Source: Bromus sterilis
Taxonomy: Eukaryota; Streptophyta; Magnoliopsida; Poales; Poaceae
Length of the DNA: 64,000 nucleotides
Reading direction: 5' to 3'
Assembly: GCA_950022295.1 (NCBI GenBank)
Contig: OX465598.1
Span: 169,898,001-169,962,000 of the forward strand
Below, piece after piece: positions 11,290 to 22,718 of this stretch (positions are counted from its first letter, which is position 1; each line of letters starts with the position of its first letter). Position numbers and translations under genes: made by a program. The notes beneath the pieces are model-generated. The model ran no database searches. It was not told the DNA's origin and saw only the letters and a program-made list of their open reading frames with translations.

Positions 11290-11684
11290 GTACGTTGAGC
11301 CCTCGATCCAATCTCTCTTCTCTGTCTGTTCTTCCTTCGTGCGATAGGATCCAAGTTGTTAGGAATTGTTGCTGATTTTGTTAGGTTGCTTTGATCTTCT
11401 GGATCAATTTTCCCATGGGAATTCTGTTTTAGTCTCCATCACATTTCTCTTCCCGATTCAGGTTAGAAATCTAGGGTTAGATCAGTTCTATCTGTTCTGA
11501 TCTAGGGTTTGTGGATAATTGAACTTTCGATTAGTAAATACTAAATCTAGATCAGAACAGACCAGTATCTGCATCAAAATCCAACTGAATGTCTTGTCAA
11601 AATGCTTTTGATTTGGTCGAAACTTTTGTCTGTGCTCAAACATGCCTATGTCTTTTCCCTCGTTTCCCCTTTGCTTATTCACAG
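11290..11684 (+). other. Predicted leader intron before the old copia aORF
   Basis: A donor AGG|GTACGT (intron starting at 11290) and an acceptor TTGCTTATTCACAG preceded by a strong pyrimidine tract (ending 11684) frame a 395-base T-rich segment. The aORF start codon follows one base after the acceptor. The younger copia shows the same layout with a 199-base intron. This is inference from splice-site shape and conservation; there are no transcript data. Confidence 0.5.
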
Positions 11685-11685
11685 G

Positions 11686-13204
11686 ATGTTTGCTGATTTG
11701 GGTTTTGGAGATGAGTCTCCGGTTCTGGATCACCTAAACGAAGAAGAACAAAAAGCTCCGAAGAGGAAAGGAGGAAGAACGAAGGAAAAGAAAAATGCAC
11801 GTGGCATTCCCGAAGCTATTCGCATAAAGCTTGGGTATGACACCCCAGATGACCAGACCAAGGATCAACGAAAGATTCAGTTGCAAGGGATTCAGAGGTA
11901 CTGGGCCATCACATGGTATAAGTACAAGAGTGTGCCCGCATGGAAATGGGCGATGCAGTTAGCCTTCGACCCGCCGTATCTCTACACTACGCATATGTCC
12001 TGCAAGTGGACCGAATAAAATCGGCACTTGTACTATCCAGTGCCACCGAAGCTTCTGCATCCAACCTCCCTGAGAACACCCGATGATTATCCAGCTGAGA
12101 AAATTCTCCTAGAAATTGCTGCTGAAAAGTAGCGCATCAAGGAAGCCAAGAAAGAAGCCAAGAAACTCGCTGCTGAAGAAGCTGGAGAAGGCCAGAGTTC
12201 CAAGAAGAAACGGACCAGGAAACTTAGGAAGAAATCTGCTTCACCCCCTCAAGCCTTCACTGATGATGAGCGAATCCTTTTAGAGCAAGCAGCGCTTGAA
12301 GAATCTATGGATGATGAAGTCGAAGCTGATGCCGATGGATGAATCTGAAGATGTTGCTCCTCCACCAAAGAAAAGCTTCGTATTCCCTTGAAGAACAAGC
12401 CTGGAGAGAAACCCATAGAAAAAGAGCTAAGGGTTCAAGATCCAACTGACAAGCCCGCATCTCGCCCTGTTATCAACACCACTAACCTGGTGATTGAGAA
12501 ACCTTTGGCTTCCAAGCCTCCTGCCCAAATTATCACTGCTGTGAGGCGGTCGAAACAGAAGCATGACCCCTCGAAGCAAAAGCAGATTGAAAAATCTGCT
12601 GCCCCATCGAAGCCTAAACCGACTGCTGCACCGAAACCTTCTTCCAAGCGCAAGCTCACTAAAGAAGAGTTGAAACAGAAAGACCTCGAGGAGGCACGTG
12701 AAAGGAACATCCTGGCCCATGAATCTGCTGCCAAGAAGAAGGCTGATTGTGAAGCAGCACAGAAAAGACAAGAACTTGATGCTGTCAATCTCACTACTAA
12801 ACAGGCTGAAATGAAGCAAAAGCTCGCTGAAGCCAAAAAGAACGAAGAGAAAGCTACTTCTAAAGACAAACAACTGGCACAGAACGAAGCTAAACGCAAA
12901 GCAACGCTTGCATCACTAAACACGAAGAAAGCTAAGAAAGCAACTAGAGCTGCACAGAAGCAAGCTGTTGTGGATATGACTCCTCCCGCTGAAGCAAATC
13001 CGCGCAAGAAAAAAGGTGTTTCATTGCCCGAAGCTCATGAGGAAGAAGATCGCCAAAGTGAACACAGATTCCCTAATCCCTGTGAAGGTGAACTTTGGGA
13101 TCACTTGGGCACTGCTGAAGCCCTTTGGAAGAAGTGCGAAGCAATTGACCCTGAAGCACTTGATCTTGGTGAAGTTTATATATCAAGAACCATTGAAGGA
13201 ATGA
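11686..13204 (+). pseudogene. Old copia downstream ORF (aORF), first segment
   Basis: Begins with ATG right after the predicted acceptor. The first open stretch, to a stop at 12016-12018, contains DDQTKDQRKIQLQGIQRYW, similar in pattern to the N-terminus of the younger aORF, and downstream LRTPDDYPA matches its LRTPEDFPA. Stops at 12016 and 12130 and a frame change near 12340 interrupt it. The open stretch 12388-13204 is rich in Lys, Ala and Glu (for example TTKQAEMKQKLAEAKKNEE) and is probably coiled coil; this part has no close counterpart in the younger copy. No signal peptide, membrane span or enzyme motif is visible. An Athila solo LTR interrupts it at 13205 and it resumes at 14854. Position would allow the label env-like, but nothing in the sequence shows an envelope. 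Confidence 0.65.
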
Positions 13205-14848
13205 TGATACGTCCCAAACGTATCTATAATTTCTGCGTGCTCCATGCATGTTTTGTGTGATATTGCTATGATCTAGATACACTTTCATACACTTTTGATC
13301 ATATTTGGACTAACTTATTAACTCAGTGCACCCCAGTGCCAGTTTCTGTTTTCTGCTGTTTTCTATTTCAGTTTTCCCCCATATTAAAAGTGCTCCAAAA
13401 ATCCAGGAAAAATCAGATAAAAAATCAACACAAAGGAAGCTTCCAGGGTCCCGAAGGAGGGCCAGAGGGGCCCCACCTGGTGCCCAGGCGGCCAGGTGGC
13501 GCGACCTAGGGTGGGGCCGCTCCGGGTGGCCGCCTGGACACCTGGTGGCCCCCCTGGCTGCCACCCTTCGCCTATTTAATCTCCATGACGCGAAACCCTC
13601 GAAGACAGAACCCTTTTTCGCGATCTCGCCTCTGTTCCTCCGCCGCCGCGGTTCCAAGATCGAGAGCGCCAGGAGACTTCTTCCTGGCACCCTACCGGAG
13701 GGAGGATCGACCTCCGGGAACTTCCCCTCCACCATGGACGCTTCCCGGATATGCCGTGATTAGTTTTCGTTGGACCATGGGTCCGTGATCAATAGCTATG
13801 TGATGTTCTCCCCTCTTTGTTCTTCATGGTTTAGTCCTCGTGAGCTGCCCTACATGATCGAGGCACATATGTAATCTTTTTGCTGTTGCTATGCTGAGTT
13901 TGCTGGGATCTGATGGATTATGAGATTATGTTCAGATTGTGATAGAGTAATATATTTGGTTCTTATCTTTAATATTTTTGTTCCTGAGTAATTATTGCAT
14001 GTTCTCCGTTGTTGTTTATTGCTTTGGCCAAGTAGTAGGTAGTAACTCCAAGAGGAAATGTTATGCTCGATTGTGCGTTCATGCCCCCCTATGACACGCT
14101 TGAGTGAAAGAAACATGAGTCTAGGGGATGTGCCGTTTCCGCAAGGGGGAAAACAACGGTGCTTGTAACCGTGGTTGCAAGGATTGTTTACTTTACGCAA
14201 AGTGATTTTTAATGCAGTTGTCTGTTGCTTTGGGTTTACACTTTGGGTGGTGCTCGCAACTTAATACCAGCGAGATGTTTTGGATAGATATCTCAAGGTG
14301 GATGATTAGTAGTAGATGCATTTGGATTTCGGCCTACTTATTTTGGCGTACTGCCCATGCTTTTGAGCCTCTTCCTTTCTTTGTAGCATAGTTAGCATTG
14401 CGTAGCGTTTATACTCTTGTCAATTGCCCATCTGTAATTTTTTTACCTGGCATAGAAGTTTTATCGTCTTTTGGGAGAGAGACATCACTAGTGAACATCA
14501 CGGGACCCCGGTCCATATTCTCATCACTGTTTACACACTTATTTACTTTCTTGATTTTACTTTCCAATTTCTATCATTATCATTATTATCCATTGCGTGA
14601 ATCCTTTGTGAACAACAAGGTCGGAGAGATTGACAACCTCTCTGTACTCGTTGGGAGCAAAGTTATTTGTGTTGTGTGCAAGTCCACGTCAATTGCGCTA
14701 TTGACTCCTACTTATCATTTCCGGAGTCCTACTGGAGACAAACCTTGGTATCTTCACCGAGGGAAATTTGTCGTTATCCTACATCTCACCTTCCACTTGG
14801 GGTAACCAACGAGGAGAGGTGTTGCACCTATCAACTCTCTCGTCATCA
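13205..14848 (+). repeat. Athila solo LTR with target duplication
   Basis: Starts TGATACGTCCCAAACG and ends CTCTCGTCATCA, 1644 bp, flanked by the 5-bp direct repeat AATGA (13200-13204 and 14849-14853). No primer site or internal sequence follows, so it is a solo LTR left by recombination between the two LTRs of a full element. It is inserted on the plus strand in the old copia aORF and matches the LTRs at 34054-35702 and 50687-52341 along its whole length. The TATA region reads CCTATTTAATC, degraded relative to CCTATATATTC in the other copies. Confidence 0.93.
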
Positions 14849-14853
14849 AATGA

Positions 14854-15471
14854 TAACCACCATGATCAGTCAGCTGAAGGACTTGCACTCTCGTGACAGG
14901 GCTGAATCAGCAAAAAGTCACAAGTACCAGCAGCGCGCCGAAGCCGAAACAGATGAGGACTTCAAGGCCAACGCACTTTCAATGCTTCAAAAGTTCACAT
15001 ATGTGAATACTGTCACCAAGGACAACATCAAAATCTACATGGGCAAGGTTAAAGCTGTTGTTGAAGAAATGGTCAAGAATCATAATACTGCTATCATGGC
15101 AAGTGACTCCAAGAAGCGCAAAGCCGCTCTTGAAGCAAAACCCTCTAAAGAAAATCCATCAGACCCTTCACCAAAAAAGAGAACCACCAATAGGCGCACG
15201 ATGAATTTAGCCTCAGCTGCTGAGATGGATACCAATGATGAACCTATCAGTCAACAGAAGAAAAAAACTGAAACTGTTCCCACTCCTACTGCTTCCAAAC
15301 CGAAGTCGAAGCCATCCAAGACCAAAAAACAAGCTCCACCCACCAAAACTCCCACACCACCACCACCGCAAGCCCCCACTCCCAAAAGAACCCCTGCTCC
15401 TCGCACTCTTGCACCTACTCCACCCGCCGTAGAACCAACTCCACCCTGTCCTCCATCTCCACCGCATGCTC
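14854..15471 (+). pseudogene. Old copia aORF, second segment
   Basis: After the solo LTR the aORF continues with MITTMISQLKDLHSRDRAES. Apart from the 5-base duplication the reading joins the frame left at 13204. It contains helical, charged sequence to about 15220 and then a Pro/Thr/Lys-rich tail (PTPPPPQAPTPKRTPAPR) up to the insertion of the younger copia at 15472. The five bases 15467-15471 (TGCTC) are the left target duplication of that insertion. Inferred to be a low-complexity linker between the N-terminal part and the C-terminal domain at 32922. Confidence 0.65.
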
Positions 15472-15808
15472 TGTAAGTGCATCAAGTGCCCTCCCCTTGA
15501 GGTTTTGGAGTTTGATGACAAAACGGTTAAGGGACTGATGTGTTTGTGAGTATACACAGGAGAACAGTCCCTGATGAGGTGTTTAACCACCAATGTCGAC
15601 CCCCCCAAAATGTTGAGGAACATTGGAGAAATCGGTGTGTTTCCTGAAGAATGAAGTTGCGCGAAATCCTGAGGAAGTAGGATCCTGAAGCGTTCGGTTG
15701 AAGCTGAAGCTGAAGACGATCCTGAGGAAGTTCGCGCAGAAGATGAAGTTCAAGCGTAGTCTTCGCTAAGACTTTTTATACTTCTTGAGTCATAGGAAAA
15801 CACCGCAC
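15472..15808 (+). repeat. LTR1 fragment of the younger copia
   Basis: Starts TGTAAGTGCATCAAGTGCCC and matches the first about 337 bases of LTR2 and LTR3. It stops at CACCGCAC, where LTR2 continues with TGTTGGAGG but this copy jumps to the aORF. At the sites where LTR2 and LTR3 differ (start TGTAAG versus TGTGAG, AAATCCTG versus AAATCATG, GACGATCC versus GACAATCC) it agrees with LTR3. Confidence 0.9.
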
Positions 15809-18083
15809 GGCTGAAGCTCAACCCTCAACTCCACCCACTGCGAAAAAGGCTACTGTGGATGAACCAATTGATGCTACACCTCTGTCCTCAGCTCCTCCAT
15901 CAAAACAAGTCGCTGAAACCACCATACTGGTTACTGCTGCATCAACTCCACCACAGAATCCTCAGCGCAGCTTAATCGTCTTCACACCACCACCTGCTGC
16001 CACACCCATTGTTCCCACTCCACCGTCCCCATCGCCACCAGTTATCACTGAAGTTGAAGACATAGACATCGACATCATGGATCATGGAACTCCTCGTGTT
16101 CATGATGAAGACTTTGGGCTGACCAACTCACCCACGCACACCGTCTTCTCCCCTGAGCCTCACTCTGATACAGTAACCGAGGTGCTTCCTGATACCTCTC
16201 TGCAGTCTGAAGCCTCTGTTGGTGCATCATCCTCAGCGTCTGATGCAGATGACCCCGAAGCCTCCAGTGCTCCAACACACTCTGCTGCTGATACTGATGC
16301 TGCAGACCACACTACTGCTGATACTGATGCTGCAGCAAATACTACCACTGATACTCATGCTGCTGCTCCCAAGTCTGACCAACCCGCCGCTGAAGCTGAA
16401 GCTGAGCACATCACCAATGCTCCTCCTGAAGCAGAAAACAGTACCAACGCAAATGCTGACACCTCAAAGGATGGCTCTGAAGACAAACAGGCCACATCAC
16501 CTCGACTTCCCAAGGTCCCCAAGGAGCCTGAAGCATCTGCTGCACCTCCACCTCAGCCTCAAGCCTCTCTTCAGATTGAAGTGCCTCAAGCGCCTTCACC
16601 ACCTCAAGGCCCAATTCAAGCTCGGTCCTTGTGTCCAAAACAGAAGCAACCATTCTTCCGTGACCTTGAAGCTGATGACACTCCAAGCTTTGATGCTCCT
16701 GATTTCTTCAATGCCATGAGTTTCTTTCAAGAGGGGATTCAAAATCCGTATCACTCTGCTCCACCTCGAAAGCTGCTGAGGTTCTGGACTGCCACTCAGA
16801 AGAATTACTATGCTTCAGTGCTATATAAGCAAAACAAAATATTTCCACACAAGCATATTCCTCTGATGGATATGGAAGCACTTCCTTGCTTCAACAATGT
16901 GCTTCAGGATCTACATCATGCCCAGCTGCTTCAATTCTGCTCTGAATGCATACACTGGAATGAAGAGCTTGTGCTTCAGTTCTATGCCACATTGTATGTT
17001 TCAGGAAATCCTCTAGATATCACCACCTGGGTCCTCGAATGGATGACTGAGCATCATCACTACACCATCACTGTTCCTGAAGCAATTGATATACTTGAGT
17101 TGCCTCAGTGCACTTCCCCTGCGGCCTATTCCTATGGGTCTCAAATTCTTCGATGACTTGATGAACATGCTCATGACGCCTCTGGCCCCTGAAGCCCCAG
17201 CTCGCACAAAGTTTCCAGTCTCTGAACTTCAGTATCTGCCGAGTACATTGTATCGGATTCTGGCGAAAACCTTCTGCCCCATTAAAGGCTATGAATCCTC
17301 AGCTGAAGAAGTAGTTGGCGTCATGAAGAACATACTTCACAACCTCTGCATGTCTGGGCCGATCAACATTCCTGACTTCTTCTTCAGAACTCTTGTTGAT
17401 GCTGCACAGAACCCACACATCCTGAAGCCATACGCGCCATGGATCATGAAGCTCATCCGCGCCGTAACAAGAATTGAGTATCAACCTGATCACCCGAATC
17501 ACATGACCTATCTGCCGCCTGTCGAAGTGCTTCAGCATACAATTGCCACAAATGAAAAAGGCAAAGGCATCTTCTATGAAGAATTCTCCCGACCAATTCC
17601 CTCGGTGGAAATATTCGTCATCCTCAGTCTCGCACAACTGATGAAACAAGAACTCATGCCTCAACTGAGAATACAACTCAGGCTCGAGTGATGACTGACC
17701 GAGAGCTTCTGATTAGTCTTCATCAGAAAGTTGATCGTAATCATGATTGGGTGAAGCGTCAGTTTTCTGAAATTCTCAGCTATATGGCTCAGACGCATTC
17801 TTCAGTGAAGAAAGTGCATCAATATACTCATCATACATATCAACATCTTGATGCCTTGATGAAAGAAGTACTCACCTCTGAAGACATCGCACAATTGGAT
17901 CTTCAAAAGCCTCCGATTCCGGCGATCAAACCCCCAAGGCAATTCATACGCTGCACGACTCCTCCTCCGGCCATGGACTCTTATTCCTCAAACCAGGAGA
18001 TGACTGCTGAAGAAGCTGAAGACACTGCTGCCTGCCCTCACACTGCAACGGACTGCCTCAGGCGTGACTCACCTCAGCCTTGA
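15809..18083 (+). pseudogene. C-terminal two thirds of the aORF in the deleted first copia unit
   Basis: Nearly identical to 28469-30748 of the complete unit. It starts in the middle of the ORF because of the deletion and stays open from about 15812 to 17156. A two-base deletion near 17152 (CTTCGATGAC against CTTCGAGATGAC) shifts the frame, and a one-base deletion near 17585 restores it, so 17688-18083 is again in the original frame. It contains the acidic Ala/Thr/Pro-rich region, the conserved C-terminal block (PPRKLLRFW, ELVLQFYATLYVSG, TTWVLEWM) and the Pro-rich tail. No start codon or promoter remains. Confidence 0.85.
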
Positions 18084-18604
18084 AGCATCTTCTAAGGGGC
18101 GTTAGCTTCAGTTTTTCCCTTTTTGTTCATTTTATGACAAAGGGGGAGAAATCTGTTAGTCTTCAAGCGGGTTTTAGTTATGGGGTTCTTCAGTTACAAC
18201 TCTCGTTCTTCAGATTTTTTTTGTAACGAGTTGTAAGCTGTAATTTTGGTGTTTGCCTGATACTATTCCTCAGTTACCTCATGCTATTTCCTCACGTTTA
18301 TCATATATGCATGTGATTATCTCTGCAAACATCTCTATCAGTGCGTTGTTTAATTCCTCAAACACTTCATAACATGCACTGCTAAAAAAAATGCCTGGAT
18401 ATAGGGGGAGCTCCTCATATACCTCAAAATGCTTTAGATATTAAACATTCTTCAACTTATATGCATATCCTCAGGGGGAGCTTCACTATATTCAGCTTAA
18501 TGTTAAAAATGTTCTTCAAAGTTTTTTTTTCCTCTTCAAACTCATAATTTTATCCCCGTTGAAGCTTAACCTGATTGTCATCAAATCACCAAAAAGGGGG
18601 AGAT
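18084..18604 (+). other. 3' untranslated region with repeated polypurine motifs, first unit
   Basis: Non-coding, T-rich sequence with many CTTCAG and CCTCA words. It contains four GGGGGAG motifs, near 18141, 18413, 18473 and 18593. The last, AAAAAGGGGGAGAT directly before the LTR at 18605, is the expected polypurine tract for plus-strand priming. Confidence 0.75.
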
Positions 18605-19020
18605 TGTGAGTGCATCAAGTGCCCTCCCCTTGAGGTTTTGGAGTTTGATGACAAAACGGTTAAGGGACTGATGTGTTTGTGAGTATACACAGGAGAACAG
18701 TCCCTGATGAGGTGTTTAACCACCAATGTCGACCCCCCCAAAATGTTGAGGAACATTGGAGAAATCGGTGTGTTTCCTGAAGAATGAAGTTGCGCGAAAT
18801 CATGAGGAAGTAGGATCCTGAAGCGTTCGGTTGAAGCTGAAGCTGAAGACAATCCTGAGGAAGTTCGCGCAGAAGACGAAGTTCAAGCGTAGTCTTCGCT
18901 AAGACTTTTTATACTTCTTGAGTCATAGGAAAACACCGCACTGTTGGAGGGGTTGAAGAAAACGAGTTCCGAAGGTCTGAGGAAGTGCTCAGTTAGGAAT
19001 CCTGAAGAAAAACCCTGAGG

Positions 19021-19370
19021 AAATCTCCTGCAGTAGAAGTTCAGTTCCTCCGGTGTCTGAGACGTTGTTCTTCAGGACACTGAGGAATCTTTCTTCGGTT
19101 GAGGAGTCTGGAGACTGCGAGTGCAGTTCTCCTGAAGAGAGAGAAATCTCCTGCAGTAGAAGTTCAGTTCCTCGGGTGTCTGAGACGTTGTTCTTCAGGA
19201 CATTGAGGAATTTGACTTCGGTTGAGGAGTCTGGAGACTGCGAGTGCAGTTCTCCTGAAGAGAGGGAGATCTCCTGCAGTAGAAGTTCAGTCCTCATGTG
19301 TCTGAGACGTTGTTCTTCAGGACACTGAGGTAACTAACTTCGGTTGAGGAGTCTGGAGAGAATACTTTGA
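19021..19370 (+). repeat. Three tandem copies of a 123-bp unit in LTR2
   Basis: Units begin at 19021, 19144 and 19267 with the shared opening RATCTCCTGCAGTAGAAG, and the third is incomplete. The same three units lie in LTR3 at 31683, 31806 and 31929. They sit upstream of the TATA box, where U3 enhancers would be expected. Each unit contains a GGTTGAGGAGTCTGGAG segment and CTGAGG/CTTCAG words. The open stretches on both strands here are artefacts of the repeat. Confidence 0.88.
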
Positions 19371-19490
19371 CCGTGCCACGTGTTGCGTGGTGAGAGGCTA
19401 GAACTTGTCTAGCAACGGTCATTTCTGAGGGCATGAGAGTAATTGCATGCATGGGCATTTATGTCCTTTCGCCTCGGGTTGCTCCGCAGC

Positions 19491-19499
19491 TATAAATAG
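19491..19499 (+). promoter_or_regulatory. LTR2 TATA box
   Basis: TATAAATAG followed by CCACCCCCAGCCCC, a good plant TATA consensus in the middle of the LTR; identical in LTR3 at 32153-32161. It probably drives the genomic RNA of the complete unit. Confidence 0.75.
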
Positions 19500-20260
19500 C
19501 CACCCCCAGCCCCATTTGTGGGTTGGCAGCTCCGAGAGAAAACTGACACTTGTCATTTGAGAGCAACCCACCTCTGAGGAAACTGAAGAACCTATGTGAG
19601 GAAAACCACCAGCCTGAGTAGTTGAGCATTTCTGAGGAAGTCGGTTTGAGTGATCCGAAGCTTTTTACTCTTGAAGACTGTGATCTTCCAGCCGGTGTAG
19701 AAGTCTTCAGTCTGAGGAAGTCAAGATGCAATTGTGACTTCCCGGAGTGACTGAGTCTGTAAAGGTTTCGGGAGTCTACCTTGAAGACTCACCTGAGTTA
19801 TTGGACGGAGTCTGAGGACTTTAGTTCAAGGAGAACAAGGTGAAGACTATGTCTTCTGAGTTGAATCTCAGCCTCTCCAACCAGACGTAGAGTTGTCACA
19901 GCAACTTGAACTGGTCTACCAAACCATTGTCTTCAATTTCTGGTGATATCTCCTCAATCTCTTAAGCCTCAGTATTATGTCTTCAGTATCTATGTTGACT
20001 CCTTGTGCTTCAGCTCTCCCTCTGCTATTAGTCTTCATACTATGCATCTGAAACACTTCTGCTTATCTGAATTGATTTATTTCTGTTGCATTATGATGAG
20101 CTGCCCTGATGATTACATCCTGTGAAGTTTTATTTCTTCATGATTTTGGTTACTTCTTCAGCTTCATGATGGCTTCAGTCCAGAAGAAAATCAAAATCTG
20201 GTACCAAAATTGAAAATCTCCCATTCACCCCCCCTCTGGTCGATATATTGCACTCTCAAT

Positions 20261-20272
20261 TGGTATCAGAGC
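20261..20272 (+). other. Primer binding site, tRNA-iMet
   Basis: TGGTATCAGAGC two bases after the LTR end, complementary to the 3' end of the plant initiator methionine tRNA, as is usual in plant copia elements. It fixes the right border of LTR2. Confidence 0.95.
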
Positions 20273-20324
20273 AAGGTACTCCCTTGTTCTGTGTGATTCG
20301 GTTTAACCACCTGGAGTTTTAGTT

Positions 20325-22718
20325 ATGTCGACCTCAGGTACAATGAGCGTTGCCTCAAACTGCCCCATCTTCGACGGAACAGACTATCCATACTGGAAGA
20401 ACAAGATGAGGATGCATCTTGAAGCCATTGACAAGGATCTGTGGGACATTGTTGATCAAGGCATTCCTGAAGCAAATCTGATGACTGCTCCCGAAGTTGT
20501 CAAGAAAAACTGGCAGCTTGATGCAAAAGCTCGAAGCATCATTGGTGGTCATCTCAATAAGGCTCAGTTCAACCGTATCAGTGGTCTGAATACTGCAAAG
20601 AAGATATGGACAAGACTGTCTAAAGTTAAGGAAGGAGTCTCAGCTCAACGAGACTCACGAGTTGACACACTCCGCAGTCTCTTCAATCAGTTCAAGAGGC
20701 TGGATAATGAGCACGTGCAACAAACCTTTGACAGACTCACTGGCATATCCAATGAACTTCAAGCTCTTGGTGCTGTTGATATCACAGATCATGAAGTTGT
20801 GACGAAACTGCTGAGGTCACTGGATGACTCATTTGAGTTCCTATCACTGATGATTCAAGAAAGGCCGGACTTCAAGACTCTGGATCCAGCAGACATTCTC
20901 GAGCGCCTCAATGCTCATGAACTGAAGCTCTCTGAAAAACGAGACTTATACAGCCCCACGCCTAAGGTCCGCGCGCTAAAAGCTAGAGCACGAAGAGTGT
21001 CCTCTGATGAAGAGTCTGAGGCTGATACTGATAATCCTGAGACTCTCAGCCGTGAACTTGCTCTCCTTACCAGAAAGTTTCAAAGGTTCACGAAGAAGAA
21101 TCGCTTCGGAAATTCCTCAAGATCGTCCTCAAGAAAAAGCAAAGATGATGATTCTGTCGAAGCTAGAAAGAGAGTTTGCCACAAGTGCAAGAAACCTGGG
21201 CATTACATCGTTGAGTGTCCTCTATGGGAAAAGGAAGCTAAACTGAAGAAGAAGAAGAAAGGGAAAGATGAAAGTTCTGATGAAAAGACAAAGAAGAAAT
21301 CCTCAAGATCCTCAAGGTCTACTGGATACAGGAATAGCAGTTCCCGTAAGGCTCGCGCTTATCTCGGGAAAGAATTGGACTCGGAAGAATCTGGTTCCAA
21401 CCCTGATGCTGAGGAAGAAGAATCTGAGGGTGTGGCTGGTTTGGCTCTTGCCACGACACTTGTCTCAAAGCCAATCTTCAGCACTGAAGAATTTGGTCCA
21501 TCACATGCTGATGATGAAGCTGAAGACACAACTCCTTCCTTCTGCTTCATGGCCAAGTCCTCCAAGGTATCTTCTTACTCATCATCAGATCAACCCTCTG
21601 ATAAAGAACCTGATGAAAACTATGCTAAACTTGCTAGACTTGCATCTAAGCAACAACGTGCACTTGAAAAGACTCAGTTCTCATTAAACAAAAGTGATGA
21701 TATGTTGGTTGAGGAAATGACGAAGACTCAAAAGTTGACTGATGAATCAAAAATTCTTTAGTCAAAGTTTGATGACTTGTTCAATCGGCATGAGGCACTC
21801 CTTACTGATCATGAAAAGCTGTCTCATGAGTTCCTCATGAGGAAACAAGAACTTGAACGTGTAAGGATGTGTCATAACGATCTGAAGAAAGAAAATGATT
21901 CACTCCTCTCCCAACAGATCATCATGCCACAAGAAGGATTCAATCCTCCCTGTTTAAGATGCATTGAACGTGATCAAATTATATCTGTGTCTAGTTCCTC
22001 AATGTCTTCAGACTCTGTTATTTCTATTACTTCTGTGGTATCTAACCCCTCATCTGAGGATACCATAGACATTGCTGAAGAAAATGCTAGGTTGAAGAGT
22101 CTACTGGAAACAGGCATGTTCAAGAGTCTGAAAGGACATCAGACTCTCTGTGACATTCTCAAGAAACAGATCCTCAACAGAAACCCGAGGAAAGAAGGCA
22201 TCGCATTCACTCGGAGACTCAACCCTGATGGGTCTTACTGGAAACCTGAACAATATCCTGAGACCATTTGGGCTCGAGCAATGATGCCTTCTCCTGATCC
22301 CTATACCTTATCTGGTTATGATGTTGTTTCTTCAGACGTGATGACTGAGTCATTTGACTCAAACTATAAACTGTTTAAGAATGGTAATGGTGAGGTATTT
22401 GCCAGATTCATCGGAACTAACTGCAGGAACGGTCCTCCAGTCAAGCAGATCTGGGTGCCAAAGGACCTCATCACTAACCTTCCTGTGAATGCAGATGCAA
22501 ATGAGCTGAGGATATCATCTGAGGACGATACCTCGAAAGGAAATGATTATAATCATGTATCTCCTAACCATTTTGTTCACAGGGAAGCTCCTCATAAGAA
22601 TGCTTACTCATTTGTTTATCCTGATGCTGCCATCTCTCACCCCATTAGGTCTCACCATCCTCATCAATCCTCATGTGCCTCAAAACCACCCATAAAGATG
22701 TGGGTGGTTAAGAACTAA
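20325..22718 (+). pseudogene. Gag of the younger copia, one premature stop
   Basis: The first ATG after the leader opens a frame encoding an acidic to basic Gag protein that would form the particle and bind RNA. The N-terminal 210 residues show the copia Gag (UBN2-type) pattern, with YWKNKMRMHLEAID and a later RLDNEHVQQTFDRL. A CCHC zinc knuckle CHKCKKPGHYIVEC lies at about residues 285-298, followed by a Lys/Ser/Glu-rich tail. A TAG at 21759-21761 interrupts the frame; the same frame stays open from 21762 to the TAA at 22716-22718, including a helical, coiled-coil-like segment (HEKLSHEFLMRKQELERV). With that one codon repaired Gag would be about 797 residues, long as in SIRE elements. Confidence 0.88.

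Larger units (their letters stand above)
18605..20258 (+). repeat. LTR2 of the younger copia (shared middle LTR)
   Basis: Starts TGTGAGTGCA and ends TGCACTCTCA, 1654 bp, with a polypurine tract before and a tRNA-iMet primer site after. TATAAATAG at 19491-19499 is the likely promoter. A 123-bp tandem repeat lies upstream of the TATA box. It serves as 3' LTR of the deleted unit and 5' LTR of the complete one. Confidence 0.93.

Noticed and set aside
18989..19328. Overlapping open stretches on both strands encoding repeated Ser/Glu/Leu-rich peptides
   Set aside because: They are readings of the 123-bp LTR repeat and occur identically in LTR3.
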